From: Perca fluviatilis
Lineage: Eukaryota > Chordata > Actinopteri > Perciformes > Percidae
Length of the DNA: 64,000 nucleotides
Reading direction: 5' to 3'
Assembly (NCBI RefSeq): GCF_010015445.1
Contig: NC_053112.1
Location: 8,761,403 to 8,825,402 of the forward strand
Shown: positions 25,108 through 35,037 of the stretch, piece after piece
How positions within the stretch are numbered: position 1 is the stretch's first letter
Layout of the letters: each line of letters opens with the position of its first letter
The notes under the pieces: model-generated
What the model saw: only the letters and a program-made list of their open reading frames with translations
What the model was told of the DNA's origin: nothing
Databases searched by the model: none
Program-made: the position numbers and the translations under genes

Positions 25108-25350
25108 TGGGATATGCTTACTCATTGAAGATTGTAGCTTAATCATACAGCCGGTCCCCAGAAAAAGGTAAAAATATGAAACGGTTCTCCACCATACAGT
25201 GCGGTGCTGTTTCTCCGAGCGGAGCCGAAGTCTCCTGATCTGCTGCGACGACACCGTCAGGCTGGAGGGAAAGACGAAGCCGACTTCCTGTCAGAACTTT
25301 CAAAATAAAACACCGCCAGTGCAACAGTCTGCAAACTATCCTACTACTAT
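25108..25350 (-). promoter_or_regulatory. ptp4a1: Candidate ptp4a1 first exon and promoter
   Basis: On the minus strand a GTAAGT donor lies just below 25108. The upstream sequence is CpG-rich, with an ETS-type motif (ACTTCCTG at about 25285-25292 on the plus strand). Together with the acceptor at 21703 this would make a two-part non-coding leader. The evidence is position, composition and one donor, so the call is tentative. Confidence 0.33.
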
Positions 25351-25625
25351 CCACTACAGCTAGCCTACTACCAGTGGTGGAAAGTAACTAGTTTCGACCC
25401 CAGAGGGTTAAGTTAAAAATCGGAATACTTCTTCCACCACTGGCTGGGCTCCTATTAATTATGTTGACACAGCAGCCCTCTTCAAGATTCAAATTAACCC
25501 ATAACCAATTAAGAGCCCTGCACTCCTGGGGCCACTTGGATGGTTGCCCAATTTGCCCAGTGGGTAAAATGAAAGAAACTGAGTCTAAAAATACTGGAAA
25601 CAGTGATTTAAAATACCCTCTATGT

Positions 25626-26020
25626 CAGTGGTGTCAAACCGAACTTCAGTGAGAGCCACACTGGAAAATGAGAATTACATCAAGGGCCAGATGTAGAGTT
25701 TATTGACATGGTTTTATTTTAGAGAAAAGTCAAATGTCTTTGACCGTATTATCGTATGTCTTATAAAGTCTTCTCACTTACAGTTTGGTCGACATAAAGT
25801 CCTAAAAAAGTTCCTTAGCCATCATAGGAAAAAAAAAAACGTCTGAAAAAGTGGCACAAACATTGAAAAAAGCGCAGGGAAAAAGCAGCAAAAAAACTTC
25901 AGAAAAGTGACAAAAGCTGCGTGTGCCAACATTTATTGTGAACCTAAATTGATATGAGGGACGGATCAAAATCTGCGAGGGGCCGGATTTGGCCCGCGGG
26001 CCTTGAGTTTGACACCTGTG
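25626..26020. mobile_element. hAT-like MITE with perfect 8-bp TSD
   Basis: The termini CAGTGGTGTCAAAC and GTTTGACACCTGTG are inverted. CTCTATGT occurs exactly at both flanks (25618-25625 and 26021-26028). The interior includes GGGGCCGGATTTGGCCCGCG, common in fish elements of this type. It is non-coding and sits between ptp4a1 and lgsn. Confidence 0.9.
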
Positions 26021-26267
26021 CTCTATGTAAAAGTTGGGCCACAGTTTGAAAAGCACGGCCACCTCAAGTTTTATAGTGGGTTAAAACAGTAAATTTAGCT
26101 CAGATAATCTAAGAGCCCACTTTGACATAGGCCTATAAGGTTTGGAGGAGGTCAGCGATATACTGGGGAGTTATGTGGACATTGCAGTCCTCAAATGTGT
26201 GTGCCTTGCCCTTCAGATGCAGGTGTACTGCTGAGTCCTGACCTGAGGAGCTGGCTCTGCCATGCCT

Positions 26268-26525
26268 TATGTCCGTTACCTTCCACTTTCTTTTGTGATG
26301 GAATTTTAAACTCCGGTGGATTTGTGAGGACTATGGTTAACTGCTCCTCAGATCTCTGCAGGGTAAATCCAGACAGCTAGCTAGACTATCTGTCCAATCG
26401 GAGTTTTCTGTTGCACGACTAAAACTACTTTTGAATGTACACACGTTCTACCACAACAAGTTCTGCTGTGTGGACTAGACCAGACCGTCCTCCGCAGCGC
26501 TGCGGGGGAATGTTTGGCAATGCGA
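26268..26525 (+). mobile_element. Hairpin-ended repeat family, copy 4 (internal deletion)
   Basis: The family core is present (CTCAGATCTCTGCAGGGTAA, GTTTTCTGTTGCACGACTAA), joined directly to the end segment (GTGTGGACTAGACCAGACCG ... GTTTGGCAATGCGAGA). About 100 bp are missing against copies 2 and 3. Confidence 0.8.
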
Positions 26526-26559
26526 GAGCAACATATGGGCAAGGGCAAGAGCAGCAAAG

Positions 26560-27330
26560 CACACACAGGCTGTAGAGAATAAGCTAAATAAAAATAAATA
26601 CACAACAATAAAACCAACTTCAGAAATACATGAATCAAAGCATTACGCTTCCCCAGGATTACAATCTCTGGATGTTACCGGTTCCTGCCATCTGCAGCAT
26701 TTAAGAGCCTAATAGCAGAAGGAATGAAGGAATACAAATATCTGTTGATTTTACATGCGGGGAAATATAGTTTATATATATATAGATATATGTAGAGGTC
26801 TGTTAACTGAACTACAGTGATCTCAGAGCGAATATTTACAATGTGGTTGAGGCTTGTTTTCCACAGACAAGCCATAAAAACAAGAAAATAAAACAAAAAG
26901 TTAAAAGACTTTCAATTTAAAGAATGATAAAAGCTACATACAATTTTGAAATCAATAATTCAGCAAAACAACACAAATGCTGGTAAGGTGCAGCCATGCA
27001 CCAGATTCTGCCTCCTGAAGACAGTAGTAGGGCAATGTCACCAGATAGGTTTACAAGGTAGCTGCCCTCTTGGGACGTCCTGCAGCTGTCTGTGTACATA
27101 ATAAAAAGCAAAGGGGAAAGTACACAGCCCGGAGGAGAGCCTGTATTTAAGGTGATAATGTTGGACATGTGACCATTTACAAAAACGTGCTAAACTCTGT
27201 CTGTTGAAAAGTTTAAAAAGAACTATAAAATCTGATAAGGTAAGGTAAAATAAGAGGCAAGTCGCTCCATTAAATTATGAGGCTGCATCTTATTAAAAGC
27301 TGAAGAAAAATCAGCAAATTAGAGTCTGGC
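26560..27330 (-). mobile_element. Rex1-like LINE fragment (reverse transcriptase part and 3' tail)
   Basis: The minus-strand reading contains [24 protein letters not shown] text near 27320-27250, then GSPPGCVLSPLLFIMYTDSC at about 27150-27090. These correspond to reverse-transcriptase motifs around the fingers/palm and the conserved SPLLF region. Frames are broken, and the expected YxDD-type motif is replaced by LSGDIALL. The 3' untranslated tail follows to about 26560. This is the same family as the element at 46224-47580. Confidence 0.72.
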
Positions 27331-27659
27331 ATGGGACGAAACACCTTAAGATTTATTTTGAAGAGAGCCCCACATAACTTCCGGTTCTCCCTGTACTGAA
27401 TTGTCTCCAGCTTGACGCAGCTCTTTAAAACCCCACCCTGAAAATGTGAGGGGTTCTGCCGAGACATCTCTCAGCCTCCATGCTGCACAGGGCAGATGGG
27501 GGGGACTGCTGAGGCCTGACTGCTCTCTTTAATATCCTGGAAACACACGTGGACTCCAGGAAACATCCAGAATTATAAAGACAACTGAAAAACAATGGCT
27601 CAAATTGTTTGTCAATCAAATTAAAGTGGGCTTTTGCATCCACTTTGGCCAATCAAAAT

Positions 27660-28560
27660 TTTAAGAGTTTGATGAAAAATAGGGTGAAAAGTAATGATAA
27701 GGCTTGTTGTGCTTTCACTGTTTAAAGGGTCAGTTCACCCAATAATAAAATAAATAAATAAATAAATGAAATGATAACCTTGTTGTATGCATCGGGTTAA
27801 GTTTTTATGATGTAATTTTTCACTGTTTTAGGAATCGGTGATGTAGATCAAATCTTAAATTATGATAAATTACATTTTCTATTGATTTTAGCCTACATAG
27901 CCTACAATACTATTTTATATATAATTTTTAATTTTAATTTTAATTTTTTTCACAGTATACTTTTCTGGATGAATCAATTGAGACACTGTTTATGGAGTTT
28001 AAAAAAAACACTTGGCAGAAATGTCGGAAATAAAACACCTCGCAAATCATCAAATTTATGAAAAAACTCATGAAAAAAAAACAAAAGTATGATAAAGCAG
28101 GCCTGCCATGGTGGCCTCATACACCCAGAGATGGTACAGAGAGATAAACGATATCACATTTAAATTGTCTCACATAAGTATGTCATCATATTGCCCATGC
28201 CAACAACTAAAAGCATAGCCAGCTCCACTGCATTGCAGAAGCTGCACAAGAAGAACCATCCAATTTATCTCAAAAACTTAAATAAAACTGAAACTGTGCA
28301 CTGTGTGAACTGAGCCTTCTACATCTACGTATATCATTAACCAGCACGTTAAAGTTGATGCTGAGGAGATTGCTGATTTCTGAGGTGATTTAGTCCTAAT
28401 TAAGTTCACTTTATCAGGACATTTCATGTTCTAATTTCCAAGTCATCGGTGTCTCATTTCTGAGTCATTAATGCTGAGTCACAGTTCATCACTCTGATGG
28501 CCATGGCATTTATAGAAATCACTTGGGAGGCTGCAGTTAGTGATGCTGTTGAATTGTTTT
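27660..28560. other. Intergenic DNA, no gene recognised
   Basis: This is AT-rich spacer. TTTAAAGGGTCAGTTCACCC at about 27721-27740 resembles one end of a TTAA-type element, but I did not find its partner. A short ATAA run lies at about 27744-27768. Confidence 0.45.
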
Positions 28561-28565
28561 GCATT

Positions 28566-28830
28566 TAGTCTCGCTTTGCCAGACCTTCCTCCACAACGCT
28601 GCGGAGGAGGGTCTGGCTAGTCCACACAGCATTCCAGGATGGGAGAAAAAAACGTGCTCTGGTTTATTGGCATTTCTTTAAACCAATCGCAATCGTCTTG
28701 GGCGGCACTAAGCATCGGACGGAGCCACGGTGCCTCTGCAAAATAGCCTCTGGAAGGAACTTGTTTTGGTGGAACGTGTACGTTCAAAGGTTGTTTTAGT
28801 CGTGCAACAGAAAACTCAGATTTGGACAGA
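28566..28830 (-). mobile_element. Hairpin-ended repeat family, copy 5, best hairpin
   Basis: This copy shows the terminal structure most clearly. The stem CCAGACCTTCCTCC pairs with GGAGGAGGGTCTGG around a GC-rich centre (28578-28616), followed outward by CAAAGCGAGACTAA on the minus strand. The other end is truncated inside the core near 28830. Confidence 0.82.
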
Positions 28831-29499
28831 TCTGGTCCTACCAGATTCTTGTACATTTTATTTGTAGGCTACAGAGTCTGACCTCTCTCCATTGACAAGT
28901 GTTAACTTCCTTGAAGGCGGGTACTCTGTTGAAGTTTAAAACTATTGGATCTGCCCAGAGCCACTCTGGATCTGCCAGAACCAATCGGCAATGTTTGGTC
29001 GTGATGTCGGCTTAGCATCGCTACCGTTCGCCTTAGCCGACTCCTTCACCACTAACGGAGCGAGCTGGAAATCTAATTGTTCCCGAACCCTGTGGGGAAG
29101 ACAACATCATGGCCACCAACAAAACTCAGCAAAGACTGTTCTTGCTCAGGCTTTAACTTCTGGATATTTGGCAGCGTTGCCACAACGGACCGAATGGCTT
29201 CTCTTGCATCTTTCTCCGCCGAACACTCATCCATGTTGGCCTAAAGGTTGACTGAAAATCTCATGAAGAAGGTTGTGGGATATGATAGAAAGCTCCAGAA
29301 AAGCTAATAAATGGACCAAATTGAACATTTCATTACATATAACATATTATAAAGTGGTTTATTATATAAATAATATTTCTATGATGGTAAAAGATGATGT
29401 GAGAACTGAAATTAAGCTGAAAATATATTTGTTTTGCCTGTCAACATCCACATTCTTCCTTAAGGGAAAAATATAATTTTTTAATTTTGAGTTTTTGGG

Positions 29500-29728
29500 C
29501 AATTTTGCTTTCATAACTTCTTTCAGACTATATTTAGGTGTTTATTTTACCACACGTTGTCTATTTGCGCCTGTAAATTTCTCCTGCACCAAAAGTTAGC
29601 ATTAGATAATGGCTCATTTGTATATTTAAACATCACAATTTCAGATAACTTTTAATACAAATAGTTGTCTAATGTAAGTTATCAACCTGTAGTGTCTTAA
29701 AAATGTCTGAATTTTACAATCCATATCT
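29500..29728 (+). repeat. Dispersed repeat shared with 31195-31385
   Basis: Diverged direct copies share AATGGCTCATTTG/AATGCATCATTTGC, ATATTTAAACAT, TTTCAGA and the final CACCTGTAGTGTC or AACCTGTAGTGTC. The two copies flank the TTAA element at 29733-30916. Confidence 0.55.
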
Positions 29729-29732
29729 TTAA

Positions 29733-30916
29733 AGGTTTTGTTCTCGGACACTTCACTAGCACTTTTTTCAACCTGGACCTCAGTTCAGTTCAGTTCAGTC
29801 ACTTTATTATCCCAAATTGGAAACTTGATATGCAGTCAGGAGTGCAAGATAAAAAGAAACACATTCAAACAACATACAAATAAACAAGACAACAATACAA
29901 AGACTTGAGTACAAAATTGTTTCCTGTATGTAATACACACAACACAATTTATCACCACTGGAGCAATCTCTAAAAAATTCTACATTACATGTGCAAATTA
30001 AGCCAAGTTATTGCACATATGACAAAGGAGTTTTTACTCCTATTGCTCTTGAACCGGGGTACTCTAAATCTGCGACCTGAGGGGAGTGACTGATGGGAAC
30101 AACAGTCTCTGACATTGGTCCAGTATTAAGCGAGATCGCTGCAGTCGGCAGCTGCGAAACAAGCTCCAATGTAAGTTAACAGGGCAATTGTGCAGCTTGT
30201 ATTTACCTTCACAAAAGTGCTCGTTTTGCCGCTGACAGACTCAGATTAATATTCTAAGTGTCTGACAACATTATGGAAAGGATTTCTAAGGAGGTCGACC
30301 TTTCAGTTAAAGAGTAGCCTAAGATCCTTTTTTTTTTAAACATAAAAACATCCGCGAAATTGCGTTCGCTAAACCCACCAGACTCCATGTAAATAAACAG
30401 TAATTTTAGCATCATATAATACACTTCATTCAAAGTCGACAGAAACAAAATCAAACTATGAAAAGCCGTTTTGGGTCATCTTTCCACTCTCCCAACCATC
30501 AAAAATCTAATTTTGGTTGAAATAAACACATTGTTTATCGATTTACTTGTGAAAATATGTTGGCTCTGTACACGCTAAAAGTATTGTTTTTTTAAATCGA
30601 GTCTGGTGGGTTTAGCGCTAGCGATCTCAGAGCAGTTTCTGGTTAAACAGAAAGGTCTTAATAGGTTTTAAAAGGTCTGTCTCTGTAGGGATCCTTTCCA
30701 TAATGTTGTCAGACACTTTTTCAAACAGCACTTTTAGAGGACCAAATTGACGATGAACATTTGCCCCATAGGGTTACATTGCAGCCCGGTCTGGTTACAC
30801 CGTACTCACTTAATAGGCTACTGGACCAATTTCAAAAATTGTTGTTCCCATCAGTCACTTACACACAAAAACATAGAAAAAATAGGGTCCAGGTTGAAAA
30901 AAACGGTAGTTACCCT
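29733..30916. mobile_element. TTAA-flanked foldback element with nested LINE tail
   Basis: TTAA lies at 29729-29732 and 30917-30920. The left arm (TTTTTTCAACCTGGACC, GTGACTGATGGGAACAACAG, TGGTCCAGTATTAAG) is mirrored in the right arm (TACTGGACCAATTT, GTTGTTCCCATCAGTCAC, GGTCCAGGTTGAAAAAAAC). The inner blocks GTGTCTGACAACATTATGG and CCATAATGTTGTCAGACAC are also inverted. The left arm is split at about 29779-30085 by a minus-strand LINE 3' tail. No transposase is seen. Confidence 0.85.
29779..30085 (-). mobile_element. LINE 3' tail nested in the foldback element
   Basis: It starts at a CAGTT tandem run and CACTTTATTATCCCAAATTG, and continues to CCGGGGTACTCTAAATCTGC. It separates two blocks of the foldback left arm that are contiguous in the right arm, which shows that it inserted later. 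It is probably the Rex1-like 3' untranslated region. Confidence 0.7.
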
Positions 30917-31194
30917 TTAATACATCAAACTTTGCACTTTTATTCCTATCTGTACCCTGTAAGCTTTTTACAGAGGGGTTTGTTCATATCATTCACAGCC
31001 TGATTTATGTAACATTTTATACCTAAAACGGTGGCGAAAATAGATTTTCTTATGGCTGTTGAAAGTATTTTCTGATTTATGGAGTGATAAAAAGAGATAT
31101 CCAAAATTCCCTCTGTAAAAACATTTGGCAACAATATGTCAACAAAGCGAAAGAAGAACTTTGAACCTGGCTTTATCCAATGTTTAGATTTCTG

Positions 31195-31400
31195 TTCTGG
31201 AAATGTATGCAAATGAGCGCATATTTAACAAGATAATGCATCATTTGCATATTTAAACATAGAATTTCAGAAAACCTGTAATACAAAAGATTATTGTCTT
31301 TATGAAGGTAATCAACTGGGGAAGTTCCATGGTGATGTCCATTTTAAATATTTTCCCTATTCACCTGTAGTGTCTCCCCTTAACAAAACACTGTTGATTT
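31195..31400 (+). repeat. Second copy of the 29500-29728 repeat
   Basis: It shares the ATTTGCATATTTAAACATAG, AATTTCAGAAAACCTGTAAT and CACCTGTAGTGTC blocks with 29500-29728 in the same orientation. It lies 420 bp upstream of the first lgsn exon. Confidence 0.5.
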
Positions 31401-31714
31401 GGAGAGTGATTTCACTCAGACAGCAGCTGTTTAATGCACAGACCATCACTAACAGCAGCCATTGTCTGGTCCTCATGTGTTTTTATCTCTCTGGAATAAA
31501 TACTTTTGCTCCCATATCTTTCTGGAAGCACAGAGCTGCTTAGCTCTGCAGTTTGACTCTGCAATGACACAAAAGCAACTCTGAATTGTCCTCACGGGCA
31601 GCCAATGAGCTCAAAGCAGCAGCAGCTCAGTGTCCACCAGTGGCCGACCACTGCCAGTTTCCAGCTGGACTCCCGTGGGTGTCGGGGGGCAAAAAGAATT
31701 TTCCAATCCGTCAC

Positions 31715-31820
31715 CATTGTACCAATTGTCTATAAAAATTAATGTGCGAGCGAAGCTCTGCCTTCACAGGAGGGCTATCAAATTCCAAATCACAGTTAAT
31801 GAAAGAGTCCAAACAAAGAA
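31715..31820 (+). promoter_or_regulatory. lgsn: Candidate lgsn core promoter
   Basis: TATAAAA at 31731-31737, with CCAAT on the plus strand at about 31722, lies 84-90 bp before the ATG of the 8-codon first exon. This spacing leaves a short 5'UTR of roughly 55-65 nt. A TATA-type promoter fits a strongly tissue-restricted lens gene. It is inferred from motifs and position only. Confidence 0.5.
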
Positions 31821-34800
31821 ATGAATGACTCTGAAGATTTCAAGGTAACAACTCCACATCTAACCTTTTCATTTGTATTTTCAGCACAAAGGTGTGAATG
31901 GATACAGCAGCTTTGGCTTCAGATGCATTGCTATTATTTGACTTTGTCTGTGGATCTTGTATTTGTCTTTGAGCCATAATTGTATTCACTATTACAGATG
32001 TGATTCCTTACACTCTTTGGTAAATCTTCATATAAACTTCATTAGAGCTGCAAAGATTAATCGATTAGGTGTCAACTATTCAATTAATTGCCAACTATTT
32101 TGATAATCAATGAATCTGTTTTTTTTTTTTTTTAAAGAAAAGTTAAAACTCTCTTATTCTTGCTTCTCAAATGTGAATATTGTTCTAGTTTCTCCTCTCC
32201 TCTGTGACAGTGAACTGAATATCTTTGAGTTGTGGACAAAACAAGACATTTGAGAACATCATTTTTGCCTTTGGGAAACACTGATTGACATTTTTTAACC
32301 ATTTTCTGACATTTTATAGACCAAGCAACTAATCGATTAATCGAGAAAATAATCAACAGAAAAATTGTTAGTTGCAGCCAGGGGCGTTTCCAGGACTTGA
32401 GGAGGTTCGGGGCTTAGCCCGGACCCATTTAAATAAACTTAATGCAATGCAAAACAGCAATTGGCTCGCCCAGCTAGTTAATAGCCAGCGTATGTTCATT
32501 TTAGCTGCCCAGTTTGTAGATGTTAGTTAGATGGCGCCAACATCTGGCCTAATAATAACTGGCCTGGCAACCCAAAGGCCAAGGTTTTGTTTCCAGATCT
32601 GTGTGGCGACTTATGACTTCAGACCATCTGATAGACACAGAGCCCCGTTTGAGACTCTGGTCTCTGAATGACACAAAGTTTAGGTAGGGAAGTTGCTGCT
32701 GCTCTACATCGAAGGTGGAAAAATCGGAACTACGGCAGAAATACACAGAGCACAAACGCATCACATCTGCCGCAGCATCTCTACAGCAGAGCGCGTCCTT
32801 TATAAACCTGAAGCTGCACAGACCACGGAAGGCGCGCTGCTCTTCTCTAATTTTACAGAGAGACTGGACACTAAGCACAGGTCTGCTTCAGAGCTCCGTG
32901 TGTTTGAGCCCGAACCATAGACTGTAATCGTCACGGCACAGGAACTTCAAACAAAATCATTAGTATTGCACTCCTAAACTTTGTGTTAATGGCATCAATG
33001 TATTAGGCTGATTTGGCTATGATTCCTCCGAAAATTTCACCTTTCACAACATTCCTCACTTAGAGATGGTTGCTAGGTAATGGCAACAAATACCCCAGGC
33101 TGGTCAGACCCCAACATTTAGCTGCCGGTTTTATTCGCCTCGGAAAAATAAACTGGACAAAGTTACAGTTCTACCATGAGTTCTACAACAAAAATGTAAG
33201 AACTGCGAGTGCCTTGGAAAATACTTAATAGAGAGAGAGGGCGAGAGATCCGGGGCAATTCATAAAATATTCAGGGCTGTAGCCGGGGACGCCCAGGCCT
33301 AACGACGCCTCTGGTTGCAGTCCTAACCTTGATCATTTCTTACCAGACCCATTGTGTGTTTTCCAGGAGGCCCAGAGTAGAAGCAAAGACCAAATAGACG
33401 GCACAAGGCTGAGCCTGGGTAACAGGAAGGGAGTGAGGGTGACTGGGAAACATGTACCTCCGGTGGACTGGGGCAGCGGAAGAGGAGGTCCATCCATCGT
33501 CCATTCTCCCACCAGCACCCCTTTACCTCCAGACACGCCCACTGTGATCTCCATCGGCCCCCTGCCTCACAGACACCCAGAGCGAGTTGATGATCCCAGG
33601 ATGGACGAACCTTCCTTCAGGGAGGATTGGACCACAGATGCGTCCTCTCAAACCAGGGTGTCCCACCATGAGATGGGCGTCCCCCGGCAGACCATGGAGG
33701 AGCTGAAGACCATCCTGAGGGATAGCCATCTGCATAGCATCCGGGCACGAGACGATGGGAAGCCAGGGAGTCCTTATACGTACCTCCATGGAAGCAGCAG
33801 CAGCAGCGGTGGTGGTGAAAGGCCCGACGGACGGCAGGACGATGGAAACCCCAACAGGGTGTTCAGCACCTTCAAACCCCAGTCTGACGCTTCCAGAAGG
33901 GGGCCCACATCCAGAGATAGCACATCTATTCAGCAGCCTTCCGGTGTGGATTCATCCAGCTCACTCAGGTCTGACGCCAACACAAATAGGAAGCCTGGAG
34001 TTAGGGCTCACACATACGCAAGCGGACGCTCCTGGGGAGAGACTGGAGCTTTTCAGACAGGTTGGTGAAGCTTCGGTTTGAAAGACAACTTTATCCCTGA
34101 TATAAATTAAGACACATCTTCTCTAACAAAGTCAAAATCTAGCAAATAGAGTGAATAGAGAGGAGATAGTTTCAGCTCTGTGAGGACTAACAGTCCTGCC
34201 TCCATCTGGAGTCATGTCTCGTTTTAAAATCTTGGCTTTGTCTCATTCTAGTTCCTGTTTTAACTTGGACTTGACTTGGACTCAATGATGGATGGATATT
34301 GACCTCTTTAGCCTAATTTAGTTTTTATTTGTGGTCTTTTAACAACTACCAATTGATTTGTCAGTTTAGTAAAATTAAATTGGCATTGATCTTCAGCAGA
34401 AGGATCTACATCTCTTTTCATCTCTTTTCATATCTAAGAATCTCTTAATCGTTAGTTTTCAATTGGAACAACTTGGATCAATGGTTTATTACCTATGTTA
34501 ACATAGTTTTTAAATGGAATTCAGTTTTCTCTGCCCTTAGTATTATAGCTCAACCGATACTGGGTAAAAATCAACTTGTCAGTGCTCTCTGGTGGACAAA
34601 CTCTGTACTGGCTACACTGGTTCTGAATGATCTCAAACCTAGCTTGGCCTTTATGCATGCAATAAGCAACTTGTTATTAGTGGTTGACACAGATATATCT
34701 GCAAAAAGCTAATATCAGCTGGGCAGATTTATTTTTGCAGATATTTCAATCTCTTTTCCACAGATAACGGAAACGAGACTATCGAGATCTTTGGGAATCA

Positions 34801-34941
34801 GAGGTTCGTTGCAGCCATGGAGCAGATCAAGCAGCAGATCGCCAGAGAAGACATCAACTTTGTTCGCTTTGAGGCCACTGACCTCCACGGGGTGTCCAGG
34901 TCCAAGACGGTCCCTGTCCGCTTCTTCCACGTAATCACCAC

Positions 34942-35037
<96 letters not shown>

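Noticed and set aside
28566..28616. Helitron assignment for the hairpin family
   Set aside because: The CTAA end and hairpin fit, but the following base is not T in the two copies that keep the end, and one copy has a direct repeat, which Helitrons do not make.
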